A stretch of 64,000 nucleotides of DNA from Thermomonas sp. (GTDB taxonomy: Bacteria; Pseudomonadota; Gammaproteobacteria; Xanthomonadales; Xanthomonadaceae), in the NCBI RefSeq assembly GCF_023953935.1, contig NZ_JAMLIW010000007.1:62001-126000 (forward strand), given 5' to 3'. Both the position numbers and the translations under genes were made by a program. Positions 46,969-56,261 of this stretch are shown here, one piece after another. Each line of letters starts with the position of its first letter. Position 1 is the stretch's first letter. The notes beneath the pieces are model-generated. The model made no database searches and was not told the origin of the DNA. It saw only the letters and a list, made by a program, of their open reading frames with translations.

Positions 46969-49900
46969 ATGAGCAGCGATTCCGCGCCCCTTCCCGTTTC
47001 GGCGATCCTGAGTCCGGAGCTTCCGCCGCCGCCCGCACCCGCGCGCCTGGCCATCACCGACGGCTGGTCCGTGGACGAGGCACGGCACGTGCGCGAACTG
47101 CTGGCCGCCGCCGAACTGCCGGCCGCCGATCACGCGCTGGCGCAGGAAACCGCCGCGGATCTGGTCCAGCGGGTGCGCGCCCGGGTACGCGAGCAGGGCG
47201 TGGTCGAGGCCTTCATGCGCCAGTACGACCTGGGCAGCGAGGAAGGCGTGCTGTTGATGTGCGTGGCCGAAGCGCTGCTGCGCATCCCCGACCAGGACAC
47301 CGCCGACGCGCTGATCCGCGACAAGCTCGGCGATGCCAACTGGAAGCGCCACCTCGGCCAGTCCGATTCCATGCTGGTCAACGCCTCCACCTGGGGGCTG
47401 ATGCTGACAGGCAAGCTGGTCGATCTGGCCGATGACACCAAACGCGACGCCTACGGCGCCTTCCAGCGTCTGATCGGGCGCGCCGGCGAGCCGATGATCC
47501 GGCTGGCGGTTCGCCAGGCCATGAAGATCATGGGCCACCAGTTCGTGCTCGGCCGCACCATCGGCGAGGCGCTGGCGCGCAGCCGCAAGGGCGACAGCGC
47601 CAACTACCGCTATTCCTTCGACATGCTGGGCGAAGCGGCGCTGACCGCCGCCGACGCGGCCCGCTACCAGAGTGCCTACCGCAGCGCGATCGCGGCGATC
47701 GGCGGCACCGGCCCGTTCGCCGACGTCTTTTCCGCGCCGAGCATTTCGATCAAGCTTTCGGCCCTGCATCCGCGCTACGAGCACGCCAAGCGCGCGCGGG
47801 TGATGGCCGAGCTGGCGCCGCGCATCCTCGAACTGGCGCAGCAGGCCAAGGCGTTCAACATCGGCTTCACCATCGACGCCGAGGAAACCGACCGCCTCGA
47901 ACTGTCGCTGGATCTGATCGAAGCCACCCTCATCGACCCCTCGCTGGACGGCTGGAACGGCTACGGCCTGGCCGTGCAGGCCTACCAGAAGCGCGCGCCG
48001 CGGGTGATCGACTATCTGGCCGACCTGGCCCGCCGCAGCGGCCATCGGATCCCGGTGCGGCTGGTCAAGGGCGCGTACTGGGACGCCGAGATCAAGCGCG
48101 CCCAGGTGGAAGGACTGGGCGAGTATCCGCTGTTCACCCGCAAGCAGAACACCGACGTGAGCTATCTGGCCAACGCGCGCCGGATGCTCGACGCCGGCAG
48201 CGCGCTGTATCCGATGTTCGCCACCCACAACGCCCACACCATCGCCAACGTCTACCAGATGGCACGACGGATGGCCGATCGCCGCGATTTCGAATTCCAG
48301 AAGCTGCACGGCATGGGCGATGACCTCTACGCCGAGGTCGTTCCGGCCGACCGCCTCGACGTGCCGTGCCGGATGTACGCCCCGGTCGGCAGCCACGAAG
48401 ACCTGCTGCCCTATCTGGTCCGGCGCCTGCTCGAAAACGGCGCCAACTCCAGCTTCGTCAACCGGATCACCGACGAAACCATCCCGGTCGAGGAACTTGT
48501 GCGCGACCCGGCCGAATTCGTGTCCGGGCTGGCCTCCATTCCCCACCCCCGCATTCCGCTGCCGGTCGACCTGTACCGCAGCCAGAACCAGAACCGAGGC
48601 AATTCCATGGGCATCAATCTCGCCAACGACGACGCGCTGCGCGCGCTGGCCAGCAGCATCAACAGCGCCGGCGCCGGCAGCTGGACCGCCGGCCCGCTGG
48701 TGCCGGGCGCCAGCCCGAGCGGAGCGATTGCCGACGTCACCAACCCGGCCGACCGCCGCGAGGTGGTGGGCCGCTGGCAGGCCACCGACGCCATCACCCT
48801 GGAGCGCGCCCTGGCCAATGCCGCCGCCGCGCAGCCGGGCTGGGACGCCACCCCGGCGGCGTCGCGCGCCGCGATCCTGGAACACGCCGCCGGCCTGCTG
48901 GAAGCGCGCATGCCGGCGTTCATGGCGATGTGCACCAAGGAAGCCGGCAAGACCCTGGCCGACGGCGTCGCCGAAGTGCGCGAAGCGGTCGATTTCCTGC
49001 GCTACTACGCGCTGCAGGCGCGCGAACAGTTCGCACCGTTGGCGCTGCCCGGCCCGACCGGCGAAAGCAACCACCTGCAGCTCTCCGGGCGCGGCGTGTT
49101 CGTCTGCATCAGCCCCTGGAACTTCCCGCTGGCCATTTTCCTCGGCCAGATAACGGCGGCGCTGGCCGCCGGCAACGCGGTGATCGCCAAGCCGGCCGAG
49201 CAGACCAACCTGATCGGCCACGCCGCCATCAAGCTGCTGCACGAAGCCGGCATCCCCGCCGACGTGCTGCAGTTCGCGCCCGGCGACGGTGCCACCATCG
49301 GCGCCGCGCTGACCTCCGACCCGCGCGTGGCCGGCGTGTGCTTCACCGGCTCCACCGACACCGCCCGCGCGATCAACCGCGCGCTGGCGGCGCGCGAGCA
49401 GGCTCCCATCGGCGTCTTGATTGCCGAAACCGGCGGCCAGAACGCGATGATCGCCGACAGCTCCTCGCTGCCCGAGCAGGTCATCAAGGACGTGGTCGGC
49501 TCGGCCTTCACCTCGGCCGGGCAGCGCTGCTCGGCGGCGCGGGTGCTGCTGGTGCAAGACGACATCGCCGACAAGGTGATGACCATGCTGGCCGGCGCGA
49601 TGGCCGAATTGAAGGTCGGCGATCCGGGTCTGCTGTCGACCGACGTCGGCCCGGTGATCGACAGCGACGCCCAGTGCCAGCTTGCCGAACACGGCGAGGC
49701 CATGGACCAGAGCGCACGCCTGATCGCGCGCGCACCGCTGGGTCCGGACACCGCGCACGGCACCTTCATCGCCCCCAGCGCCTGGGAGCTGCAGTCGATC
49801 TCCCAGTTGACCCGGGAAAACTTCGGCCCGGCCCTGCACGTGATCCGCTGGAAGGCGGACGAACTCGACGCGGTGGTCGATGCGATCAACGCCACCGGCT

Positions 49901-50166
49901 ACGGCCTCACCCTGGGCATCCATTCGCGAATCGACGCCACCATCGAACGCATCGTCGCCCGCGCCCGGGTCGGCAACATCTACGTCAACCGCAACCAGAT
50001 CGGCGCGGTAGTCGGGGTGCAGCCGTTCGGCGGCCAGGGCCTGTCCGGCACCGGCCCCAAGGCCGGCGGCCCGCACTACCTGCTGCGCTTCGTCACCGAA
50101 AAAACCGTCACCATCAACACCACCGCCTCTGGTGGCAATGCCAGCCTGCTGACGCTGGGGGATTGA
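46969..50166 (+). CDS. putA: Bifunctional proline dehydrogenase / L-glutamate gamma-semialdehyde dehydrogenase
   Basis: Converts proline to glutamate in two steps. About 1065 residues. There is no N-terminal ribbon-helix-helix segment, so it is a catalytic PutA rather than a trifunctional repressor. The proline dehydrogenase barrel (about 180-480) has SISIKLSALHPRYEHA, TIDAEETDRLELSLDL, RLVKGAYWDAEIKRAQ and FATHNAHT. The aldehyde dehydrogenase part (about 550-1050) has ISPWNFPLAIFLGQITAALA, CFTGSTDTAR, the Glu in LIAETGGQNAMI and the nucleophilic Cys in FTSAGQRCSAARVL. Starts at 46912, 46939 or 46969 are possible; the last is chosen because family sequence begins after it. Confidence 0.93.
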   Translation: MSSDSAPLPVSAILSPELPPPPAPARLAITDGWSVDEARHVRELLAAAELPAADHALAQETAADLVQRVRARVREQGVVEAFMRQYDLGSEEGVLLMCVAEALLRIPDQDTADALIRDKLGDANWKRHLGQSDSMLVNASTWGLMLTGKLVDLADDTKRDAYGAFQRLIGRAGEPMIRLAVRQAMKIMGHQFVLGRTIGEALARSRKGDSANYRYSFDMLGEAALTAADAARYQSAYRSAIAAIGGTGPFADVFSAPSISIKLSALHPRYEHAKRARVMAELAPRILELAQQAKAFNIGFTIDAEETDRLELSLDLIEATLIDPSLDGWNGYGLAVQAYQKRAPRVIDYLADLARRSGHRIPVRLVKGAYWDAEIKRAQVEGLGEYPLFTRKQNTDVSYLANARRMLDAGSALYPMFATHNAHTIANVYQMARRMADRRDFEFQKLHGMGDDLYAEVVPADRLDVPCRMYAPVGSHEDLLPYLVRRLLENGANSSFVNRITDETIPVEELVRDPAEFVSGLASIPHPRIPLPVDLYRSQNQNRGNSMGINLANDDALRALASSINSAGAGSWTAGPLVPGASPSGAIADVTNPADRREVVGRWQATDAITLERALANAAAAQPGWDATPAASRAAILEHAAGLLEARMPAFMAMCTKEAGKTLADGVAEVREAVDFLRYYALQAREQFAPLALPGPTGESNHLQLSGRGVFVCISPWNFPLAIFLGQITAALAAGNAVIAKPAEQTNLIGHAAIKLLHEAGIPADVLQFAPGDGATIGAALTSDPRVAGVCFTGSTDTARAINRALAAREQAPIGVLIAETGGQNAMIADSSSLPEQVIKDVVGSAFTSAGQRCSAARVLLVQDDIADKVMTMLAGAMAELKVGDPGLLSTDVGPVIDSDAQCQLAEHGEAMDQSARLIARAPLGPDTAHGTFIAPSAWELQSISQLTRENFGPALHVIRWKADELDAVVDAINATGYGLTLGIHSRIDATIERIVARARVGNIYVNRNQIGAVVGVQPFGGQGLSGTGPKAGGPHYLLRFVTEKTVTINTTASGGNASLLTLGD

Positions 50167-50200
50167 AAGCGGCCCGCAATTGAAGAGCGCCCCTCATCCG

Positions 50201-50294
50201 GCCCCCGCCTTCGCGGGGGCAGGCTCTGCGGCCATCTTCTCCCCGCCGCGCGGGGAGAAGGAAAAGAAAGCAAGCCTCCCCGCTGCGCGGGGAG
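50201..50294. repeat. Three perfect GC-rich hairpins in tandem
   Basis: Hairpin 1 has an 8-bp stem (GCCCCCGC at 50201-50208 with 50213-50220). Hairpin 2 has an 11-bp stem (CTTCTCCCCGC at 50236-50246 with 50250-50260). Hairpin 3 has an 8-bp stem (CTCCCCGC at 50276-50283 with 50287-50294). Hairpins 2 and 3 share the CTCCCCGC/GCGGGGAG arms. They lie after putA and before the next plus-strand gene, and may terminate or stabilise the putA transcript. Confidence 0.75.
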
Positions 50295-50381
50295 AAGGGA
50301 ATACGCGCATTGTGGCACACGCATTTCCCTCGCTCCGATCCGTTAACCTGCACCCGAGGCACTCGGTTCGGGGAGCGGATC

Positions 50382-52109
50382 ATGGATCGCTGGCGTTTGC
50401 TGCGCATCGCCGTCACGGTGCTGGTGCTTGGCCTGCAGCTGGCCTATATCCTGACCGCGGGAAATATCGGACGCTTTCCGCTCCGTTGCGACAACGCTCC
50501 GGGACCAGCCGGTCGCTGTGTCGTCCTGCCTCTGGATGACGTCCCGTTGCCGACCGGCCTGCAACCCGGCGATGTCCTGTACGACTCGGAGCTGCCCTTG
50601 CGCCAACGTCTGGCGATAGGCGTGCTGCCGGCCGGTCATGCGATCACATTCCAACGACATCGCGGCGCGACGCAGGCATCCGTGCGCCTCACCACAATCC
50701 CCAGATCGTGGAATGAGACAACGGAATTCCGGGCTGGACGAGCCCTGAACCTGATCTACCTCGCGCTCGGATTGCTGCTGCTCTGGCGTGGCCGCGATGC
50801 AGTGGCATGGAACCTCGCAGGTGCCTGCATGGCCTTGGCGGCCAGTCAGCCGGTCTGGAATATCCCGACCACCTGGGGAGCGCTCGACATCCTGTTCGCC
50901 CGCCTCGTGCTCATGCCGTTGAGGGAATATTTTTTCTTCGCTGCCGCACGCAGTCTCGCCGGCAACATTCCCCGCAGGCTCCTGCGCTGGCTCACCTTCG
51001 GCATGGCCGGGGCGATCGCCGTGCCGATGCTGGTACGTGCGACCGAATTCGCGGTCGTCGTCCTCGCCGGCCGCCACTTCGATTTCCCCGTCGATGCCAT
51101 CGGCCGAATCGCCCAGGGCATCACCGGGGCGCTGCCCGCGCTGCTGCTGCTGATCGGCTACCGCCATGCCGATGCCGTGCAGCGGCTGCGGATCCGCTGG
51201 TTTCTGCTGGCGCTGGCGCTCTTGGCCGGCCTGTCCGTATTCGCGATTTTTGTCGACCTCGAATCCGGGGCCAAGCCCGGCCTGCTCCTGCTGGTCGCAC
51301 TGCTCACCATCCCCGCCCTGCTGATCGCCTACGCCGCCCTGCGCAACCGATTGGTAGAAGTCTCCTACGTCGTCAGCCGCACCTTCATCTACAGCACGAT
51401 GGGCGCGGTGGTGGTGGGCGTGTTCGTGCTGGTCGAAAACGCGCTGTCGGCGTTCGCCGTCGGCGAGCGGCAGGGCGCGCTGCTGCAACTGGGCATCCCG
51501 CTGGCGCTGGGTCTGGCGCTGAACCAGTTGCACAAACGCATCGAGCGGGTGATCGAGCGCCTGTTCTTTCGCCGCCAGTTCGCCGCCGAACAGGCGCTGC
51601 ACCGGCTTGCCCACGAAAGTACCTACATCGAACGGCCCGAGCACCTGCTGCAACGCACGCTCGACGAGATCGCGCGCCATCTGCGGCCAGCCCGTGCGGC
51701 CATCTATCGGCGCGAGGACGACTACCGCAAGTCCGGCCAGACCGGCGCGCCGGATTGGCCGGAGCAGGTGGACCCGGACGATCCCCTGTTCGTCGCCCTG
51801 CGCGCCGACACCGGCGTGCGCGATCTGCACGCCAGCTCCGGCGCGCTCGGCAACGGCGGGCTGGCCGCACCGATGCACGTGGCCGGCCGTCTGCACGGCG
51901 CCATCGTCCTTGGCGAACGGGCCGAGGGCTATTCCCCGGACGAACGTGAACTGCTGCGCAAGACCGCGCAGGCGGTGGGATCAGCGCTGTACGCACTGAA
52001 GGCGCGCGAGGATGCGACGTTGCTGGACGCGCTCGTGCATGGGCGCATCCGGCTGCAGGCATTGAGGCAGCGGGCCGCGCTGACGGAGCCTCCATCGCCT
52101 GGAGGCTGA
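50382..52109 (+). CDS. Multi-pass membrane sensor with PDZ-like and GAF-like domains, no output domain seen
   Basis: A 575-residue membrane protein. After an N-terminal helix (about 8-27), an external segment of about 80 residues has a PDZ-like core (LQPGDVLYDSELPLRQRLAI). Seven or eight hydrophobic segments follow between about 112 and 355. The last 215 residues are cytoplasmic: KRIERVIERLFFRRQFAAEQ with ALHRLAHESTYIERPEHLLQ leads to a GAF-like domain (RTLDEIARHLRPARAAIYRR, GGLAAPMHVAGRLHGAIVLG, SPDERELLRKTAQAVGSALY). No histidine-kinase, GGDEF or cyclase domain is present. It may be a receptor that signals through a partner. The ATG at 52109-proximal frame starts at 50382 with GGGAGCGG upstream. 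Confidence 0.7.
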   Translation: MDRWRLLRIAVTVLVLGLQLAYILTAGNIGRFPLRCDNAPGPAGRCVVLPLDDVPLPTGLQPGDVLYDSELPLRQRLAIGVLPAGHAITFQRHRGATQASVRLTTIPRSWNETTEFRAGRALNLIYLALGLLLLWRGRDAVAWNLAGACMALAASQPVWNIPTTWGALDILFARLVLMPLREYFFFAAARSLAGNIPRRLLRWLTFGMAGAIAVPMLVRATEFAVVVLAGRHFDFPVDAIGRIAQGITGALPALLLLIGYRHADAVQRLRIRWFLLALALLAGLSVFAIFVDLESGAKPGLLLLVALLTIPALLIAYAALRNRLVEVSYVVSRTFIYSTMGAVVVGVFVLVENALSAFAVGERQGALLQLGIPLALGLALNQLHKRIERVIERLFFRRQFAAEQALHRLAHESTYIERPEHLLQRTLDEIARHLRPARAAIYRREDDYRKSGQTGAPDWPEQVDPDDPLFVALRADTGVRDLHASSGALGNGGLAAPMHVAGRLHGAIVLGERAEGYSPDERELLRKTAQAVGSALYALKAREDATLLDALVHGRIRLQALRQRAALTEPPSPGG

Positions 52110-52147
52110 AGTCGGTCGCCGCGCTCGATAGCGAGAAGTTCGGCCTA

Positions 52148-52176
52148 GGGCAATGCTGACTTGATCAGCGTTGCCC
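52148..52176. repeat. Intergenic hairpin, copy 2 (shared with 8128-8155)
   Basis: GGGCAATGCTGA, five bases CTTGA, then TCAGCGTTGCCC: a 12-bp stem with one G-U pair. It lies 38 bases after the sensor gene stop. The same palindrome is at 8128-8155, again just after a signalling gene. Confidence 0.6.
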
Positions 52177-52224
52177 TGACTCTGCGCATGGTGCGCCGCC
52201 GGAGCGCCTCTTGTCCGGCAACGA

Positions 52225-52250
52225 AAAAGCCCCGCTTGCGCGGGGCTTTT
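52225..52250. terminator. Rho-independent terminator, two-way
   Basis: AAAAGCCCCGC, loop TTGC, GCGGGGCTTTT: a 7-bp GC stem flanked by A4 and T4. It follows the fadL stop (52271, minus strand) and also faces the end of the sensor gene on the plus strand. Confidence 0.85.
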
Positions 52251-52270
52251 CTGCCACCGATCCCGAAGGA

Positions 52271-53686
52271 TCAGAAGCGGTACTGCATCGACAGGCCGAA
52301 CAGGTTGGCGTGGCCGCCGAAGCTGCCATACAGCGTCGAGGTGTTGCTGTGCGGCAGGTCCACCGGCAGCGCGATCTTCGGGGTCTTGATCTCGATCCGC
52401 TGGTAGGCCGCATCCAACGACAGGTTCTCGGACACGTGCCAGGAGGCGCCCAGCGCGTACACCATGCGGTCGTTGTCGGGCAGACGCGGGGTGCGCGTCA
52501 CGTCGTTGGTCGGGGTTTCATCGCTGCCCACGCCGAAGCGCAGGGTGAACGTGTCGCTGAAGTCGTACTCACCGCCGAGCGAAACGAAGGTGCTGCCGCT
52601 CCAGGAGAAGTCCTCACTGCCCACCACGGTGCCGCTGTTGCGCACGATGGTGACGTCCTGCAGCGAATTCCAGCCGGTGTGCTGGATGTCCAGCATCATC
52701 CGGAAGTTGTCGGTGAAGGCGTAGCGGGCGCTCAGGGTGATCAGCTCGGGGGTCACCAGCTTGGCGCCGCCGGGGCCGTCCACGAAGCGCGGATCGGCGC
52801 CGAGGATCGCCGGCACGCCGTTGAAGTCGAGGGTGCCCTGCAGCTTCTGGTGGATCCGCGAGCGGTAGCTCAGGCCGAGTGCGAACTGCTCATTCGGGGT
52901 GATCTGCAAACCGACCAGGAAGCCGAAATCGGTGTCGCTGCCCTTGACCGTCAGGCTGCCGTCGGCGGACTGCGGGTGGTACAGCGGATACAGCGCCCAG
53001 CCCGGGTTGAAGCAGGTCAGCATCACGTTGCCGGTGTTGGGCGCCGGCAGACCGGCAGCGGCCTGCGCGCAGATGGCCGTTCCGAAGTCGATCGACTTGC
53101 TCAAGGTGGCTTCGGCGCGTTCGTAAATCAGGCCAACGCCGATCGAGAACATATCGTTGACCTTGTAAGCGGCGGACAGGGTCAGATCAACGGTTTTCAC
53201 TTCCGACGTCAGCGCGCGATAGCGGCCAACCCAGCCCGGCGCGTAGTCGGTCTTCAGGCCGAACGGCGCGCCGACGCTGGCGCCCAGGTACAGGCCATCG
53301 ATGGAAGCGATCGGGAACACCGCCGACATGTTCGGCACCAGGGTCGGATCGCCCGGGTCGCCGCCGTTGCCGCCGGTCAGGGTGGCGTTCGGGAGCACGC
53401 CGGGCGCGCCCAGCGCGGTGCCGCCGCCGGTGAAGCCCGCGGTCAGATCAATGACGGTACCGTCAACCTGGAAGGTGCGCTGGCTGATGTTGACCATGGC
53501 CGCCGGGTTGAGCGAAACCACGGCGGCATCCCGCTGCGCGACCCCGCTGCCGGCACCGGCACGACCAAGATTCTTGACGCTCTGCTCGCGCAACTGGAAA
53601 CCCGAGGCGGCGGCCTGGCCGACGAACAGCGTGCCAAGGACGGCCAGCGCAAGCGCGGAAGCACGAAGATTGCGATTGTTGCTCAT
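52271..53686 (-). CDS. fadL: FadL-type outer-membrane long-chain fatty acid transporter
   Basis: A 471-residue outer-membrane beta-barrel. The signal peptide (ASALALAVLGTLFVGQAAA) is followed by GFQLREQSVKNLGRAGAGSG and the diagnostic NPA sequence in VSLNPAAMVN, which forms the N-terminal hatch. The rest alternates strands and ends with a Phe (HANLFGLSMQYRF) as expected for barrel assembly. Substrates would be fatty acids or other hydrophobic compounds. The ATG at 53686 has a GGAGAG site. It is divergent from the rhomboid gene, and a terminator stands just behind it. Confidence 0.92.
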   Translation of the reverse strand: MSNNRNLRASALALAVLGTLFVGQAAASGFQLREQSVKNLGRAGAGSGVAQRDAAVVSLNPAAMVNISQRTFQVDGTVIDLTAGFTGGGTALGAPGVLPNATLTGGNGGDPGDPTLVPNMSAVFPIASIDGLYLGASVGAPFGLKTDYAPGWVGRYRALTSEVKTVDLTLSAAYKVNDMFSIGVGLIYERAEATLSKSIDFGTAICAQAAAGLPAPNTGNVMLTCFNPGWALYPLYHPQSADGSLTVKGSDTDFGFLVGLQITPNEQFALGLSYRSRIHQKLQGTLDFNGVPAILGADPRFVDGPGGAKLVTPELITLSARYAFTDNFRMMLDIQHTGWNSLQDVTIVRNSGTVVGSEDFSWSGSTFVSLGGEYDFSDTFTLRFGVGSDETPTNDVTRTPRLPDNDRMVYALGASWHVSENLSLDAAYQRIEIKTPKIALPVDLPHSNTSTLYGSFGGHANLFGLSMQYRF

Positions 53687-53816
53687 GAGGAAACTCTCCG
53701 GTGTAGCTGGGCTGCGTTGGTTGTGATTGGGTGTGACCGCGCGGCATGCTGCTGGATCTTCTGTATCTTTGACCCCGGTCGACAATCACCAACCGGACGT
53801 ACCATGCCGTATGTCC

Positions 53817-53845
53817 ACTATAGCGCATTTTTAACCGTCTTATAA
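53817..53845 (-). promoter_or_regulatory. Possible fadL promoter
   Basis: On the minus strand, TTATAA and TATAGT are separated by 17 bases, about 130 bases before the fadL start, in an AT-rich patch of a GC-rich region. The -10 box is good; the -35 box matches consensus at only three positions. Confidence 0.35.
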
Positions 53846-53875
53846 CAACCGCTTCTCACCTTCTGAACCTGAATC

Positions 53876-54568
53876 ATGTTCGTCGGCATCCCCCCGCGCC
53901 AGCGACCGCGCTTCCTCTGGGCCACCCCGCTGATCTTTGCCGCCCTGTGGCTGGCCTACGTGATCGCGGCGCTGCGCGCCCCGGCCGGACGCATCGCCAC
54001 CACCCTGGATTGGGGCGTGCTGACCGGCGGGCTGGACAGTCTCGACGCCTGGCGCGCGGCGTTCGCCGACGGCAGCGTGCTGCGGCTGTTTTCCGGACTG
54101 TTCCTGCACGCCGACTGGATCCACCTGCTCGGCAACCTCGTGTTCCTGCTGATCTTCGGGCTGCCGGCCGAGCGCAGCATGGGCGGTTGGCGCTTCCTGC
54201 TGCTGTTCCTGCTCGGTGGCGCCACCTCGAACCTGGCCGCCGTGCTCGCCATCGGCACGCCCGACCGGGTGGTGATCGGCGCCAGCGGCGCGGTGTCGGC
54301 GGTCATCGGCGCCTACCTCGCGCTGTTCCCCGGCGCCCGCCTGGGCGTGGTGCTGCCGCTGGGCCTGTACCTGCAGTTCGTGCGCGTGCCGGCGTTCCTG
54401 CTGATCGGGCTGTGGGCGCTGCTGCAGGTGCTGTTCGCCTACAGCGGCCCGGCGCTGGGTGCGGTGGCGTGGCCGGCGCACATCGGCGGCTTCGTGTTCG
54501 GCGTTGCCTTCGCGTTGCTGGCCCGCGCCGCGATCGCCCGCCGCCTGCGCCACAGCCGCGGATTCTGA
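53876..54568 (+). CDS. Rhomboid family intramembrane serine protease
   Basis: A 230-residue membrane protease with six helices. The family Asn/His segment is HADWIHLLGNLVFLLIFGLP. The catalytic Ser is in VVIGASGAVSAVIGAYLALF (GASG). The catalytic His is in WPAHIGGFVFGVAFALL. These give the Ser-His dyad inside the membrane. It cleaves transmembrane substrates; its targets here are unknown. It starts with the first ATG of the frame and is divergent from fadL with 189 bases between the starts. Confidence 0.92.
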   Translation: MFVGIPPRQRPRFLWATPLIFAALWLAYVIAALRAPAGRIATTLDWGVLTGGLDSLDAWRAAFADGSVLRLFSGLFLHADWIHLLGNLVFLLIFGLPAERSMGGWRFLLLFLLGGATSNLAAVLAIGTPDRVVIGASGAVSAVIGAYLALFPGARLGVVLPLGLYLQFVRVPAFLLIGLWALLQVLFAYSGPALGAVAWPAHIGGFVFGVAFALLARAAIARRLRHSRGF

Positions 54569-54632
54569 GCCGGCCGTCGGAATACTGACATTCTCCAGCG
54601 TGAATCGGCGCGGCCGGCCGCAGCAGCCGGAC

Positions 54633-56138
54633 TCAGGGCTTGGCTGGCACCGGCGGCGACGGTGATGCGGCCTTGTCGGCCGGTTTCGCTGGTGCCGGTT
54701 TCGCTGGTGCCGGCGCTGGCGCGGCCGCGTGCGGTGCGGGCTGCGCGACCATCCGCTTCAGCTCCGCCAGCGCCGCGGCGATCGGTGCCTCGCCTGGCAG
54801 GACTTCGCCGGCATTGTCGCCTTCCAGCGCGCCCGCTTCCGAGGCCAGGTGGCCCGGCAGGACCGCCTCGCTGACCGGCGCCGGGCGGCGCGGGCCGCCG
54901 TCGGGGTGGAGTTCGACATCCGGCACGATGCCCAGCGCCTGGATCGAGTGCCCGCTTGGGGTGAAGTAGCGTGCCGTGGTGAGCTTGACCGAATCGCCGT
55001 TGTCCAGCGGCAGCACGGTCTGGACCGAACCCTTGCCGAAGGTGCGGCTGCCGACCACGCGCGCCCGCTGGTTGTCGTGCAGGGCGCCGGCCAGCACTTC
55101 CGATGCGCTGGCCGAACCGGCATCGACCAGCACCACGACCGGCGCCCCGTGCAGGCGATCGCCCGGGGTGGCGTCGAAGCGGCTGTTGCCGATCGACTCG
55201 CGGCCACGGGTGGTGACGATGGTGCCGCGGTCGAGCAGCTCATCGGCAATCTGCACGGCCCCGACCAGCAGGCCGCCGGGATTGCTGCGCAAATCCAGCA
55301 CCAGCCCGCGCAGCGGCCCGTCCTTCTGCAGGGCTTCGAGACGCTTGACGAATTCGTCCGCGGTCGACGCCTGGAAGCTGGACACCCGGATGTAGCCATA
55401 GCCGGGCGCGAGCATCCGCCCGCGCACGCTGGCGGTGCGGATGGTGGCGCGGGTCAGGCTGACGTCGAAGGGCGCGGGTTTGCCGGCACGCACGACCTTG
55501 ACCGTCACCTTGCTGCCGGCCACGCCGCGCAGCGGCTGCGAGCTGTCGTTCTGGCCGGCGCGCAGCAGTTTGCCGTCGATGGCGATGATGCGGTCACCGC
55601 TGCGCAGCCCGGCGCGATCGGCGGGACTGTCATCGATCGGTGCCACGATCCGCAAACTGCCGTCCGGAAGCTGCTGCAATTCCAGCCCGACGCCGTCGTA
55701 GCTGCCGCGGGTTTGCTCGTTGAACTGCTCGGCATCGCTCCTTTCCAGGTAGGCGCTGTGCGGGTCAAGGTCGAGCAGCAGCCCGCGGACCGCCGCGCTC
55801 ATCAGGGCATGGTCATCGACCGGATCGACGTAGGCCTGCCGGATCGCGTTGTAGACGGTGACGAAGCGGCGGATTTCGCCCAGCGGCACCTTGGCATTGG
55901 CGGTTTCGACCGCATCCGGATCCTCGGCAGCGGCCGACGCGGCAGCGCCCGCCTCGTCAGGCGCCTCGACGGCAGGCGCCTCAATGGCAGGCGCATCTGC
56001 GGCAGGCTCCTCGGCGGCGGGTGTTTCCGTGGCCGCCGGCGCTGCAGGCGTCTCCTTGACCTGCGGCGCTTGCTGGGCAAACGCGACGCCCTGGCCCAGC
56101 GCCAGCGCCAGCAAACAGCAGAGCAATCCGTTCCGCAT
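54633..56138 (-). CDS. S41 carboxy-terminal processing protease (CtpA type)
   Basis: A 501-residue periplasmic protease. Signal peptide GLLCCLLALALGQGVAFA is followed by an Ala/Glu/Pro-rich linker, a helical cap with ILPGEIR-like RRFVTVYNAIRQAYVDPVDD, then a PDZ domain (about 150-225, GVGLELQQLPDGSLRIVAPI, AGLRSGDRIIAIDG). The protease domain has LVLDLRSNPGGLLVGAVQIA, the catalytic Ser in SASASEVLAGALHDNQRARV and the Lys in TFGKGSVQTVLPL. A Pro/Ala/Lys-rich tail ends it. The ATG at 56138 has GGAGA upstream. It follows envC and gpmI on the same strand, as in many proteobacteria. Confidence 0.93.
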   Translation of the reverse strand: MRNGLLCCLLALALGQGVAFAQQAPQVKETPAAPAATETPAAEEPAADAPAIEAPAVEAPDEAGAAASAAAEDPDAVETANAKVPLGEIRRFVTVYNAIRQAYVDPVDDHALMSAAVRGLLLDLDPHSAYLERSDAEQFNEQTRGSYDGVGLELQQLPDGSLRIVAPIDDSPADRAGLRSGDRIIAIDGKLLRAGQNDSSQPLRGVAGSKVTVKVVRAGKPAPFDVSLTRATIRTASVRGRMLAPGYGYIRVSSFQASTADEFVKRLEALQKDGPLRGLVLDLRSNPGGLLVGAVQIADELLDRGTIVTTRGRESIGNSRFDATPGDRLHGAPVVVLVDAGSASASEVLAGALHDNQRARVVGSRTFGKGSVQTVLPLDNGDSVKLTTARYFTPSGHSIQALGIVPDVELHPDGGPRRPAPVSEAVLPGHLASEAGALEGDNAGEVLPGEAPIAAALAELKRMVAQPAPHAAAPAPAPAKPAPAKPADKAASPSPPVPAKP

Positions 56139-56261
56139 TCGAATCTCCGATGGCCGCGCGGGCGGCGGTGGGTCAGGGCAAACCGCGGCCCCATGGTGGC
56201 ACGGGAACCGGTACGCGCGCATGCCTCCCGCGCCGCGCCCGGCCCGCTGGCGGCGACCGGC

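Noticed and set aside
46879-50076. A minus-strand open frame of over 1000 codons opposite putA
   Set aside because: It is an antisense shadow of putA created by high GC codon use, with no recognisable domain and no ribosome site.
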